A DNA stretch of 64,000 bases, taken from positions 657,587 to 721,586 of the forward strand of contig NZ_JAGSPJ010000002.1 of NCBI RefSeq assembly GCF_018139545.1. Direction: 5' to 3'. Position 1 is the first letter of the stretch. Each line of letters opens with the position of its first letter. The translations under genes were made by a program, and so were the position numbers. This document shows positions 35,482 through 44,585 of the stretch, in pieces. The DNA comes from Affinundibacterium fentianense (lineage in GTDB: Bacteria > Pseudomonadota > Gammaproteobacteria > Burkholderiales > Burkholderiaceae_D). Below the pieces are notes generated by a model. That model did no database searches. It worked only from the letters and a program-made list of their open reading frames with translations, and was not told where the DNA came from.

Positions 35482-37818
35482 ATGCGACAAGCCACCATCT
35501 TGAGCACCAAGCACACACTGACTCAACCTGAGCAACATAAAAAAATGGGCCTACAATACAGTGCCATCCTCGCCAGCTTAATGTTACCCGTCGCTTTGCA
35601 GGCACATGCACAGCAGGCCAACGAGGACAAGAAGGCACCGACAAAACAAGAACAACAGTTACAAGAAATCGCAGTTGTCGCAGGCAGTGAAAATGCATTC
35701 AAGGCGAGCAAGGCCGCCTCCAACAAATATACCCAGCCCCTAATTGACACACCGCAAACAATCAGTGTGATCAAGCGTGAATTAATAGAACAACAAGGCG
35801 CAATCAATTTGACCGATGCCCTCCGCAACACGCCCGGTGTAGGAACTTTTTTCCTAGGTGAAAATGGCAGCACCAATACTGGCGATGCGATTTATATGCG
35901 CGGTTTTGATGCTTCAAATAGCATCTTTGTCGATGGCGTGCGCGATCTTGGTTCCATTTCACGAGACATGTTCAACATCGAACAAATTGATGTACTCAAA
36001 GGATCAGCGGGCACTGATAGTGGTCGCAGTGCAGCCACAGGCTCGGTCAATTTAAGCAGTAAACAAGCACATTTGGATGACGCAAGCTTCCTCCAATTTA
36101 GCCTAGGAACCGCACAACAAAAACGCTTCACCGCAGATAAAAACGTCGTTTTGGACGCTCCCAGTGGCGCCGCTCTTCGCCTCAATTTAATGGGGCAGGA
36201 TAGTGGTGTTGCAGGGCGTGATATTGTCCAAAATCGCCGTTGGGGATTTGCACCATCACTGGTCTATGGACTCAATACAGACACACAATGGACCCTGAAT
36301 TTTCTCCATGTCGAACAAGACAATGTTCCTGACGGTGGCGTCCCGACGATTGGACTACCTGGTTACGCAAGTCCCGATACAAAGCGTCCCTACATCAGTG
36401 CGGCGAACAGTGTGAACCCAAGCAATTTCTACGGATCCGTTAGCGATTTCGATCAAGTCGAGGCGAATATGCTAACGGGGAAAATAGAACATCGTCTATC
36501 TCCAACTGCAAAAATTAGCAATACCACTCGAGTTGGAACCACCACGCAACATTATTTGCTCACAGCGTTTATGGGAAATGCCGCGAATCTAGTCACACCG
36601 AACGCAAACGATCTTTCAACTTGGACTTTAGCGCGCAATACCCGGACATTGAAGGATCAACAAAATGATATCCTGACGAATCAAACTAATTTGCAGCTTG
36701 AGCTCCAAGTCGGTGGGATCAAACACAATATCCTCGGTGGCGTTGAATTAACGCACGAACAACAGAAGACATCGGGATACAGTGGCACCGGCACACTCGC
36801 TGCTGCCAACTTGTACCAACCCAATCCTTCGGATCCCGTGAGTGGACTGCAATTGCAAAAAAATGGGGTATTCACACGTGGTGCCACCAACACCAACAGC
36901 GCCTATTTGTTTGATACCGTGGAATTAAACGCACAATGGCAAATCCATAGCGGGCTACGAATCGATCGCTATCAAACAGATTACAGCGCTGCTAGCCTAT
37001 CGACGGCGAGCAGTCACCCCAATTTGCCAGTCGGTACATTAGTGCCGCTCAACCTAAATAGTTCCGGCAATTTGATAAACTGGAAATTTGGCACCGTCTA
37101 TAAACCTGTCAATCACGGTAGCGTATACCTCTCATTGTCAACGTCAAAACAACCGCCAGGTGGTAGCAACTTCGCCCTAAGCTCTTCCGCAAGCAGTGCG
37201 GCGAATCCCAAATTTGATCCACAAGAAACACGCAATGTTGAGATCGGAACAAAATGGGATTTTTTGAAGGAGAAAATCAGCTTAACCGCAGCCATTTATC
37301 AAACTGAAGTTAGCAACGAAGTCGTACAAAATCTCAACGACTTACTGTACTACCAGACTGGAAAGAAAGAAGTCAGTGGGGTTGAACTCGGTATCACAGG
37401 CGCAATCACTCGCGACTGGTTGATCAGCGCCGCGTATGCGAATACATCAACCAAGGTAGCAAGTGGGCCGACAGTAACTGCTAACGGGGAAAACAATTTA
37501 GCCTATGCACCGAAACAAACCTTCACCGCATGGACCTCCTATCAAACACAGTCAGGAATAAAATTGGGTGGTGGAATCCGTTTTGTGGATGCCTTGTTGC
37601 GAGGCACTGATAGTGCAATCGGAACACCCGCAAAGACAGCGGCCTACTGGGTCGCCGATGCAATGCTCAGTTATCCGCTCAATCGCAGACTGGATCTACA
37701 ACTCAATCTGTATAACTTAACGGATGAAACCTATGTGGCAGCCATCAATAAAAGCGGTTATCGCTACACACCGGGAACACCGCGCTCTGCGAGTTTGACA
37801 TTCAATCTGAAATTCTAA
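35482..37818 (+). CDS. fiu: TonB-dependent siderophore receptor, Fiu-like (catecholate type)
   Basis: This 778-residue outer membrane receptor has a signal region ending near LQAHAQQA (about residue 45). Plug-domain motifs are PLIDTPQTISVIKRELI, LTDALRNTPGVGTFFLGENG, DAIYMRGFDASNSIFVDGVR and IEQIDVLKGSAGTDSGR. The barrel ends in RSASLTFNLKF. The plug and the 3' neighbour piuC match the Fiu/PiuA group, which imports ferric catecholate siderophores and their breakdown products. A Fur box overlaps the promoter region. The gene is followed 113 bases later by the PiuC-like dioxygenase, and the redox island runs on from there. The exact siderophore is not known. Confidence 0.9.
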   Translation: MRQATILSTKHTLTQPEQHKKMGLQYSAILASLMLPVALQAHAQQANEDKKAPTKQEQQLQEIAVVAGSENAFKASKAASNKYTQPLIDTPQTISVIKRELIEQQGAINLTDALRNTPGVGTFFLGENGSTNTGDAIYMRGFDASNSIFVDGVRDLGSISRDMFNIEQIDVLKGSAGTDSGRSAATGSVNLSSKQAHLDDASFLQFSLGTAQQKRFTADKNVVLDAPSGAALRLNLMGQDSGVAGRDIVQNRRWGFAPSLVYGLNTDTQWTLNFLHVEQDNVPDGGVPTIGLPGYASPDTKRPYISAANSVNPSNFYGSVSDFDQVEANMLTGKIEHRLSPTAKISNTTRVGTTTQHYLLTAFMGNAANLVTPNANDLSTWTLARNTRTLKDQQNDILTNQTNLQLELQVGGIKHNILGGVELTHEQQKTSGYSGTGTLAAANLYQPNPSDPVSGLQLQKNGVFTRGATNTNSAYLFDTVELNAQWQIHSGLRIDRYQTDYSAASLSTASSHPNLPVGTLVPLNLNSSGNLINWKFGTVYKPVNHGSVYLSLSTSKQPPGGSNFALSSSASSAANPKFDPQETRNVEIGTKWDFLKEKISLTAAIYQTEVSNEVVQNLNDLLYYQTGKKEVSGVELGITGAITRDWLISAAYANTSTKVASGPTVTANGENNLAYAPKQTFTAWTSYQTQSGIKLGGGIRFVDALLRGTDSAIGTPAKTAAYWVADAMLSYPLNRRLDLQLNLYNLTDETYVAAINKSGYRYTPGTPRSASLTFNLKF

Positions 37819-37931
37819 ATATCCAAGGCGAGCGAAAAAAGAAGCTGTCATGCTTCTTACTGCTCGCGCAAAATTGAACGACAATTTCTCACGTCTTGTT
37901 TTAACAGTGAAGCGATCACCAAGGACAAAAT

Positions 37932-38612
37932 ATGATGTTGCATATCCCCGAAGTTCTTAGCAAAGAAGAGGTCAAAGCACTGCGCCAAAAGCTCGATGCC
38001 AGCAATTGGGTTGATGGCAAGGAAACCGTTGGCGAACAAGGAGCAAGAGTGAAGAAAAATCGCCAGCTCGCTGAGCACTCACCGCTTTCAATCAAGCTAG
38101 GACAAATCGTCGCGAATGCGGTAAGACGCCATCCCCTCTTTTTTGCGGCCGCGCTTCCATTGAGGATAGCACCCCCTCTTTTCAATGCTTATGCTGGTGG
38201 CGAACATTATGGTCTGCATGTCGATGGTTCAATCCGTGAAGTGTTAAACGCGGACTACCAACTCCGGACTGACTTGTCCTCGACCCTCTTTCTATCTGAG
38301 CCCGACGAGTACGAAGGCGGTGAATTGGAGGTCGTCGATACCTACGGTACACATCAAGTCAAATTGCCAGCGGGAGATTTAATCTTGTATCCCTCTAGTA
38401 GTCTGCATCAAGTGAAACCCGTCACCGCTGGAACACGTGTTTGTTCTTTTTTTTGGACCCAAAGCATGATTCGCCAAGATGCTCAAAGAACGATGTTATT
38501 TGAAATGGACCAGCATATCCAAAGTTTGCGCCTTCAACTTGGTGATACGCCTGCCGTATTGGGTCTAACTGGGCAATATCACAATTTGTTAAGAATGTGG
38601 GCTGAAACCTGA
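37932..38612 (+). CDS. piuC: PiuC/YbiX-type Fe(II)/2-oxoglutarate-dependent dioxygenase (PKHD-type hydroxylase)
   Basis: This 226-residue cytosolic protein matches the E. coli YbiX length. The double-stranded beta-helix has the iron triad: His and Asp in [12 protein letters not shown] and the distal His in [15 protein letters not shown], whose arginine should bind 2-oxoglutarate. Genes of this family almost always follow Fiu/PiuA receptors, and they influence iron uptake and sensitivity to siderophore-linked antibiotics. The true substrate is not established to my knowledge. ATG codons at 37932 and 37935 are both possible starts. It is probably part of the Fur-controlled transcript. Confidence 0.93.
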   Translation: MMLHIPEVLSKEEVKALRQKLDASNWVDGKETVGEQGARVKKNRQLAEHSPLSIKLGQIVANAVRRHPLFFAAALPLRIAPPLFNAYAGGEHYGLHVDGSIREVLNADYQLRTDLSSTLFLSEPDEYEGGELEVVDTYGTHQVKLPAGDLILYPSSSLHQVKPVTAGTRVCSFFWTQSMIRQDAQRTMLFEMDQHIQSLRLQLGDTPAVLGLTGQYHNLLRMWAET

Positions 38613-38714
38613 ACAATTTGATACAAGCTGATTCATCCAACGCAAAATTTATCGCATTGAAAGCCGTATAATCAAGGCTTACTGAATAGGTAAAATCTCC
38701 TCTTTAATTGCCTT

Positions 38715-39368
38715 TTGAATGATTTAATCGTGAGCCATCATCCACAACAACGACGCGCCTTTTGGCTCAGACATCTGCATAACTGGCATTGGATCAGTTC
38801 GGCGATCTGTTTAATTGCAATGATCTTATTTGCCCTCACTGGTTTTACGCTAAATCATGCGGGTGACATTGAAGCGCATCCTGTGACTCATAAAAAGACA
38901 GGACAAGTCCCATCCAATTTGCGCGAACAGATGCTGCAACTTGTTCAAAAAAAATCAGCAAAAACTGCCGATCCCACGCTACCTTTAGAGGTGCAAACTT
39001 GGTTGGAACAAAACCACAAAATTGATGTCCAAGGTAAGCCTGCCGAGTGGTCGCCCGAGGAAATTTATGTGGCACTGCCACGCCCTGGTGGCGATGCTTG
39101 GTTGCGAATTGCGCTTGAAGATGGAACGTTAGAATACGAGCTAACTCAACGCGGTTTGATAGCCTATTTAAATGACTTACATAAAGGCAGGAATACTGGC
39201 AAAGCTTGGTCATGGTTCATCGATCTGTTTGCCCTAGCCTGCCTGATCTTTTGCGTGACTGGACTATTCCTTCTCAAAATGCACGCAAATAATCGTGTAT
39301 TAACATGGCCTCTAGTCGTACTAGGAACGCTTGCGCCACTTTTACTGGCGGTTCTTTTTATTCATTAA
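38715..39368 (+). CDS. PepSY-associated transmembrane protein
   Basis: This protein of about 217 residues has membrane helix 1 near residues 24-46 (WISSAICLIAMILFALTGFT). A periplasmic PepSY-like domain follows, with WSPEEIYVALPRPGGDAWLR and LNDLHKGRNTGKAWSWFIDL. Two more helices are near 168-187 and 196-216. The LHNWHW and LHKGR histidines on the two sides of the bilayer resemble haem-binding positions of PepSY reductases such as FoxB/PiuB. The start is uncertain: TTG at 38715 or GTG at 38730, neither with a clear ribosome site. It heads a compact run with DUF2271, DUF4198, ApbE and a CysJ-like flavoprotein. Confidence 0.85.
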   Translation: MNDLIVSHHPQQRRAFWLRHLHNWHWISSAICLIAMILFALTGFTLNHAGDIEAHPVTHKKTGQVPSNLREQMLQLVQKKSAKTADPTLPLEVQTWLEQNHKIDVQGKPAEWSPEEIYVALPRPGGDAWLRIALEDGTLEYELTQRGLIAYLNDLHKGRNTGKAWSWFIDLFALACLIFCVTGLFLLKMHANNRVLTWPLVVLGTLAPLLLAVLFIH

Positions 39369-39435
39369 ACATGGATACACCTTTCACGTAATCAATACCC
39401 AATAATCATCCATTCACTATTGAAGAGGTAAAACA

Positions 39436-39948
39436 ATGCAAAAAATTCTTCCCTTCGCCATCACAACTTTATTAGGGTCTTCCGCAATGGCGGCAGAGCT
39501 GGTAGTCAAATTGGAGGTTCCCAAGCTCGACGTTGCTGAATATCACAAGCCCTATGTCGCCTTGTGGATCGAACGCCCTGATCAAACCTTAGCTGCCAAT
39601 TTACAAGTTTGGTATGACCTCAAAAAACGCAATAACGAAGGGGCCAAATGGCTAAAAGATTTACGCCAATGGTGGCGTCGCACAGGTCGCGAACTCAGCT
39701 TACCGATTGATGGCGTCAGCGCCGCCACACGCATCGTCGGCGAACACAGTTTGAGCTTTGCTGGCGATAGTAATGCGCTCGCAAAATTGCCGGCAGGTGA
39801 ATACAACCTGATCGTCGAAGCCGCGCGCGAAGGCGGCGGTCGAGAAGTCGTTAAAGTTCCCTTTGTTTGGGGAGGCAAGGAAATCGCGGCAGTCACTGCA
39901 CAAGGTAGCCACGAGTTGGGTAAAGTCAGCGTGCAAGTCAAGAAATAA
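39436..39948 (+). CDS. DUF2271 periplasmic protein, candidate ApbE flavinylation substrate
   Basis: This 170-residue exported protein has a good ribosome site (GAAGAGG) and a signal peptide ending near SSAMAAEL (residue 20). The mature domain matches DUF2271: YHKPYVALWIERPDQTLAAN, LKDLRQWWRR, then LPIDGVSAATR. The stretch DGVSAAT (residues 92-98, codons at 39709-39729) is close to the D-x-x-[S/T]-G-A-T motif that ApbE modifies with FMN on the threonine, with Ala in place of Gly. An ApbE gene lies two genes downstream. I infer a periplasmic flavoprotein that carries electrons. It lies 67 bases after the PepSY gene and 17 before DUF4198. Confidence 0.85.
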   Translation: MQKILPFAITTLLGSSAMAAELVVKLEVPKLDVAEYHKPYVALWIERPDQTLAANLQVWYDLKKRNNEGAKWLKDLRQWWRRTGRELSLPIDGVSAATRIVGEHSLSFAGDSNALAKLPAGEYNLIVEAAREGGGREVVKVPFVWGGKEIAAVTAQGSHELGKVSVQVKK

Positions 39949-39965
39949 TCACACAAGGAAATAAT

Positions 39966-40784
39966 ATGAAACGTTTTGCACTCTCTATTACGGCCTGTGC
40001 ACTGAGCGCGGCTTTATTCACACCTATCGTTGCGCTGGCAGATCGACCATTCATTTTGCCCGGCATGACTTTAAATTCTGGCAATGCACCGCTGATTACT
40101 TTCGATGCTGCGGTCGGTGAAAACCTCTTTTACTTTGATCACAACACACTGAGTATCGACAATCTAATTATCACCGCAGCGGATGGCAGTATCGTTAAGC
40201 CAGAAAGTACTTCGCCTGGAAAATTACGCAATAGTTTTGATTTGCGCGCGACGATGCAAGGGACCTACAAAGTAAGTATCGTCAATGATATGCTGATCGC
40301 AAATTATAAGGAAAATGGTGCGCCTAAACGGTGGCGTGGCAATGCAGAGGCGTTTGCCAAAGAGGTCCCAAGCAACGCTGAGGATCTACAAGTATTTCAA
40401 AATCAAAGTCGGATTGAAACATTTGTGACAAATGGCAGCCCAAACCACACTGCGCTCAAACCGACGGGCAAAGGGCTAGAATTACAAGCCGTGACACACC
40501 CGAATGACATCGTCGATGGCGAGCCCGCTCACTTTCAATTGCTATTAGATGGCAAACCAGCTGCTGGCGTTAAAGTGACTGTCATCGCTGGAGGTGCTCG
40601 TTATCGTCAAAAATTGGGAGAGCAATTTTATACTAGCGATACCAACGGCAAAATTTCCATTCAATGGCAAGGTGCGGGAATGTACTGGCTCCAGGCTCGT
40701 ACAAGTGACAATAAAACTGCAGTGACTGCAGCAAAGGAACGTCGTGTTAGCTACATTGCGACCTTAGAAGTCATGCCGCAATAA
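39966..40784 (+). CDS. DUF4198 periplasmic protein
   Basis: This 272-residue exported protein has a ribosome site (AAGGAAA) and a signal peptide ending near PIVALADRP (residue 25). The domain matches DUF4198: beta-rich, with FDAAVGENLFYFDH, GTYKVSIVNDM, and a C-terminal Ig-like part reading AHFQLLLDGKPAAGVKVTVI and YTSDTNGKISIQWQGAGMYW. Relatives are found with metal uptake and TonB genes, and they are thought to bind a ligand or metal in the periplasm. Here it sits between DUF2271 and ApbE in the iron island, so it may dock the redox protein to the receptor or bind released iron. That role is inference. Confidence 0.85.
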   Translation: MKRFALSITACALSAALFTPIVALADRPFILPGMTLNSGNAPLITFDAAVGENLFYFDHNTLSIDNLIITAADGSIVKPESTSPGKLRNSFDLRATMQGTYKVSIVNDMLIANYKENGAPKRWRGNAEAFAKEVPSNAEDLQVFQNQSRIETFVTNGSPNHTALKPTGKGLELQAVTHPNDIVDGEPAHFQLLLDGKPAAGVKVTVIAGGARYRQKLGEQFYTSDTNGKISIQWQGAGMYWLQARTSDNKTAVTAAKERRVSYIATLEVMPQ

Positions 40785-40794
40785 GTTGACCGTC

Positions 40795-41841
40795 ATGTCC
40801 GACTGTAATCCGCCTACCAACATCGCCAGACGCGTCTTTATTCCCACGGTGCTGCAGCAACTCGACGCACTGCCGGAGGACGCGGATTACTTTGTAACAC
40901 ATGGACTTAGCATGGGCACCAGCTGGAACGTCAAAGCCATGCTCCCTGCCCGTTTTGATCGAGTCCAACTCCATGCAGAGTTGCAAGCGAAGTTAGATTT
41001 GGTCGTACAGCAAATGAGTCCATGGCTAGAACAATCAAATTTGATGCAATTTAATTTGGCACCAGCGCAAACTTGGCACGTTATACCAAACGAGTTTGAT
41101 CATGTCCTATCGCATGCGATCTTCGTTGCAGAGCAAACCACTGGAGCATTCGATCCAACCATTGGCCATCTTAGTAATCTTTGGGGATTTGGTCCAAATG
41201 GCAAAATTGCTGAACGTCCCGACGATACAGAGATACAACAAGCCTTACAGGACAGTGGTTGGCGTCGTCTTCAATATGATCACACCAAGCAACGCATTTT
41301 TCAACCGGGCAATCTGCATATCGATCTTTGCTCGACGGCCAAGGGCTTTGGTGTCGATCTTCTCGCTCGCCATTTGCAGACGGAGGGCATCGTCAGTTAT
41401 CTGGTTGAAGTAGGCGGCGAACTGCGTGGTCTGGGCTGCAAAGCAGACGGACAGCCTTGGTGGGTGGAACTCGAAGCGCCCACGAGTGACATCGATGCTG
41501 GCCGTATCTCGGACGTCGTGGCTCTCCACGGCCTATCCATCGCCACTTCCGGTGACTACCGACGCTACTTTGAACAAGCAGGGCAACGTTACTCACATAC
41601 GATCGATCCCCGCACTGGCATGCCCGTTCAACACGGACTTGCTGCGGTCACCGTATTACATCCAGAGTGCATGATCGCCGACGCCTTAGCGACAGCCATT
41701 AGCGTGCTGGGCCCCGATGCAGGTATGCGTTACGCAGAACGGTTAAACGTCGCAGCGCGATTGATTGTGCGCGAGAATTCGGGCATCCAAGTTCATCTAA
41801 GTCCTGCTCTAACTGCGATGTTAGACGAGATGAATGACTGA
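40795..41841 (+). CDS. apbE: FAD:protein FMN transferase (ApbE family)
   Basis: ApbE attaches FMN from FAD to a threonine in target proteins. The ATG at 40795 gives 348 residues; a TTG 9 bases earlier is less likely. Family landmarks are in order: GLSMGTSWNVKAML, TGAFDPTIGHLSNLWGFGP, HIDLCSTAKGFGVDLLARHL, YLVEVGGELRGLG, SGDYRRYFEQAGQRYSHTID, then PRTGMPVQ and ADALATAISVLGPDAG with metal-binding Asp and Thr residues. Unusually there is no signal peptide or lipobox, whereas most proteobacterial ApbE proteins are periplasmic lipoproteins. Flavinylation here may occur in the cytoplasm, or the N-terminus may be atypical. The likely substrate is the DUF2271 protein. Confidence 0.93.
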   Translation: MSDCNPPTNIARRVFIPTVLQQLDALPEDADYFVTHGLSMGTSWNVKAMLPARFDRVQLHAELQAKLDLVVQQMSPWLEQSNLMQFNLAPAQTWHVIPNEFDHVLSHAIFVAEQTTGAFDPTIGHLSNLWGFGPNGKIAERPDDTEIQQALQDSGWRRLQYDHTKQRIFQPGNLHIDLCSTAKGFGVDLLARHLQTEGIVSYLVEVGGELRGLGCKADGQPWWVELEAPTSDIDAGRISDVVALHGLSIATSGDYRRYFEQAGQRYSHTIDPRTGMPVQHGLAAVTVLHPECMIADALATAISVLGPDAGMRYAERLNVAARLIVRENSGIQVHLSPALTAMLDEMND

Positions 41842-41909
41842 GATCCACGCCATGCATCAGTATTTAAACCCGCGGCATGACCTACTTCGCACAATACCAA
41901 TCTTAAGAA

Positions 41910-43388
41910 ATGAATAGTTCGACTACTCCAATACTGCCTTTACGCTTTCTAAGCATTGCTCTCGTTGTCGCGATTGGCATCAGCGCTGCGCTCCTCTGTT
42001 TTTCTCTGCCTATCTCCGTTTCATCACAAACGGCTCGCCTGTTTCAAGCAAGTAGTTTAATTCTTAGCTACGGTATATTTTTTATCTGGATCATATACCG
42101 GCATCGGCTTCGGCATAGTGCCGACGCCCCTGTCCTCCTGGATAAAGAAAACAGTCATGAACAAGCGATTTGGATCGTCTACGCCAGTCAAACAGGTTAT
42201 GCAGAACAATTGGCAGTGCAGACCGAAGCGAGTTTGCTGCAAGCTAAGTTGCAAACCCGTCGAATCGACATCCGCCACCTCAATGCCACGGGTCTGCAGC
42301 AAGCCAAACGAATACTGTTTATTGTCAGTACAACTGGTGAAGGAGATGCTCCCGACAGCGCCGCACAATTTACGCGCGCCATCATGGCAAACACGTATCA
42401 GTTACACGAGCTGAGCTATGCGGTACTGGCACTTGGTGATCGTAACTATCAAGCCTTTTGTGCGTTTGGTCAGCAGTTAGATCATTGGCTACATCAGCAA
42501 GGCGCCAAACCGCTATTTGATCTTGTTGAAGTCGATAATGGTGATGATGGCGCTTTACGCCACTGGCAACATCAACTAGGTATCATGAGCGGTCAAACTC
42601 AGTTCGCTGACTGGCATCCTGCAGAGTACGCTGATTGGATTCTCGAGGAACGCGAATGCATCAATCCAGACAGTTTAGGAAATCCCGTCTTTCATTTGAA
42701 ACTGCGAGCACGATTAGGAACAGCGAACTGGGAGGCAGGCGATATCGCCGAGATATTACCGCAGCGACCAGGCATCGAAACCACCCTACCGCATCGTGAA
42801 TATTCGATCGCATCGATTCCAGAAACTGGCTCACTCGATTTAGTTGTCCGTCAAATGCATCTCGCGGATGGTAGTCTCGGTCTCGGCTCTGGATGGCTCA
42901 CTGCCTACGCCGATATGGGTGCCACAATAAAATTGCGTTTGAGGAGCAATCGCAGTTTTCATCCCGTCCCGACAAACCGACCATGTATTTTCATCGGCAA
43001 TGGCACAGGCATCGCTGGCTTGCGCGCTCACCTCCAGCATCGAGAGCGACAAAATGCTCCGCAGAATTGGCTATTGTTTGGAGAACGACAACAAGCTATC
43101 GATTTCTTTTTTAAAGCCGAAATAATCAACTGGCAAAAAACTGGCTTGCTTAACCAACTCGACTTGGCTTTTTCACGCGACCAGAGTGAACGAATCTACG
43201 TCCAAGATCTACTACAAAAGCATGCAAAGACCTTACAAGATTGGGTAAAAAATGGGGCTGCGATTTACGTTTGTGGTAGTCTACAAGGGATGGCTAGCGG
43301 CGTCGATATGGCACTTCGTCAGATTCTCGGCGAAGACCAGTTACATCACTTGCGGGAAGAAGGCTTATATCGTCGCGACGTGTATTAA
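41910..43388 (+). CDS. Membrane-anchored NADPH flavoprotein reductase (flavodoxin plus FNR, CysJ-like)
   Basis: This 492-residue protein has two N-terminal membrane helices (about residues 10-33 and 45-63). A flavodoxin-like FMN domain follows (IVYASQTGYAEQLA, IVSTTGEGDAPDSA, AVLALGDRNYQAFCAFG). A CysJ-type FAD/NADPH module follows in turn (HREYSIASIPE, FIGNGTGIAGLRAHL, LLFGERQQAIDFFF, IYVCGSLQGMASGVD, EGLYRRDVY). It should take electrons from NADPH in the cytosol through FAD and FMN to a membrane partner. The PepSY protein is the obvious candidate. Together with ApbE, DUF2271 and the Fur-controlled receptor this suggests reduction of imported ferric siderophore. It is not next to cysI, so sulfite reduction is unlikely. 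Confidence 0.92.
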   Translation: MNSSTTPILPLRFLSIALVVAIGISAALLCFSLPISVSSQTARLFQASSLILSYGIFFIWIIYRHRLRHSADAPVLLDKENSHEQAIWIVYASQTGYAEQLAVQTEASLLQAKLQTRRIDIRHLNATGLQQAKRILFIVSTTGEGDAPDSAAQFTRAIMANTYQLHELSYAVLALGDRNYQAFCAFGQQLDHWLHQQGAKPLFDLVEVDNGDDGALRHWQHQLGIMSGQTQFADWHPAEYADWILEERECINPDSLGNPVFHLKLRARLGTANWEAGDIAEILPQRPGIETTLPHREYSIASIPETGSLDLVVRQMHLADGSLGLGSGWLTAYADMGATIKLRLRSNRSFHPVPTNRPCIFIGNGTGIAGLRAHLQHRERQNAPQNWLLFGERQQAIDFFFKAEIINWQKTGLLNQLDLAFSRDQSERIYVQDLLQKHAKTLQDWVKNGAAIYVCGSLQGMASGVDMALRQILGEDQLHHLREEGLYRRDVY

Positions 43389-43546
43389 TTGCATGGAATG
43401 CGTTTCACGACAAGCCAAAGCGCAAAACAAAAACGGTTCGCGATAGGTCAATAAGGCTGCGTCATTTCATTCGATAACATCGAAAATTCGCCAAGCAATC
43501 AACGCTGTACATCCGTAAAGTTCAACTCATTTCAATTCCAACGAAC

Positions 43547-44062
43547 ATGGAAATACTTGCAGAAAAACTCGGCAAATTCGATAAGTTTGACCGGATCCAC
43601 TTTATTCGTCGCGACAGAAGTCAGTGTGTTTGTAACATGCCACGTCAAGGGACTTTGCCACACGATCTCATTCACTTTGTCGTCGAGTCATCGCTCCCAT
43701 TTCGCTATGGTTTTCTCAACCTCGTTGCGGCGGGCGCAGAGGCTAGTTTTGCGATGGAGCTCGCGCATGATAAAAGTCTGACCGATATCGATGTTGAGGC
43801 GATTCAAGTCGAAGCAATTGTCGAGGCTCTACAAACCCAACTTTGGGGTGCCTATTTTGATTTTGCTAGTTTCGACGAAGCGAATCAATTGGCATGTAGC
43901 GCGCGCGGCAAAACTGCCCTTGCCATCAATGAGGAGCAGTCCTTACAACTGTATCAGACAGTTCTTGATTTATTCGAGCAATGGCAGGCGTTACCATTTC
44001 ATTCCAGTATGCCACTCCATTTTGATGACGCCAATGAGAGCGAGCACGTCAGCGCAAGCTAG
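43547..44062 (+). CDS. Conserved hypothetical protein (171 residues)
   Basis: I do not recognise the family. The protein is soluble with no signal peptide. The first half has FIRRDRSQCVCNMPRQGTLP, HDLIHFVVESSLPFRYGFLN and LVAAGAEASFAMELAHD. The second half is mostly helical and acidic (IEVEAIVEAL-like repeats, EEQSLQLYQTVLDLFEQW). The C-terminal tail is polar (DDANESEHVSAS). It stands 158 bases after the CysJ-like gene on the same strand and may be outside that operon. Coding potential looks real, because composition and codon use resemble the neighbours. Confidence 0.7.
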   Translation: MEILAEKLGKFDKFDRIHFIRRDRSQCVCNMPRQGTLPHDLIHFVVESSLPFRYGFLNLVAAGAEASFAMELAHDKSLTDIDVEAIQVEAIVEALQTQLWGAYFDFASFDEANQLACSARGKTALAINEEQSLQLYQTVLDLFEQWQALPFHSSMPLHFDDANESEHVSAS

Positions 44063-44158
44063 GCTTATGCAAGATTTTTCCTGAACCGAGGTGTTTTTTG
44101 CTAGGATGCGCGCTGCATCGAGCTCATTTAAAAACCGACTTACCCCTCTCATTCCACT

Positions 44159-44536
44159 ATGTTGCGCGAAAAATTATTCCTCAGTATTATTTTCTTGATC
44201 CTCTCAATGCTGGCTAGCCTCGCTTGCATACCACTATTTGGCGCTTTAATTGCAGATCCGAACGTGGCGAAACGTCTGAGCAGCGGCATCATTATCGTCA
44301 TGCCCGTAATTAGCTTAGTTTGGATGTGGTTAGCCAAAGCAGCGTCGCCATATAGTTTGCGCCAATATAGCTTTTTGGCTTGGGCAACCGTACTTTGTAT
44401 CATCGGCGTTTCCAATTTTTGGCTAGTACAGGAAAATTCCGATTCACACAGTGCGATTTTAGTCGTTGGCCTCGTGTGCGCTGGCATTAGTTTTCATGCG
44501 CAAAAGAAGCACTTACGCAGGCAACAAGCACGCTAG
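44159..44536 (+). CDS. Small four-helix membrane protein
   Basis: This 125-residue protein has four predicted membrane helices, at about residues 8-30, 43-60, 70-90 and 99-115. It ends in a basic tail (HAQKKHLRRQQAR). No catalytic motif is visible and I do not recognise the family. It is transcribed in the same direction as the preceding hypothetical gene, with a 96-base gap, and converges with the AraC-type regulator. Confidence 0.65.
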   Translation: MLREKLFLSIIFLILSMLASLACIPLFGALIADPNVAKRLSSGIIIVMPVISLVWMWLAKAASPYSLRQYSFLAWATVLCIIGVSNFWLVQENSDSHSAILVVGLVCAGISFHAQKKHLRRQQAR

Positions 44537-44585
44537 TCAGCGCCAACATACACTGATACAAACCCACTCTTGGTCGACTATCGGT

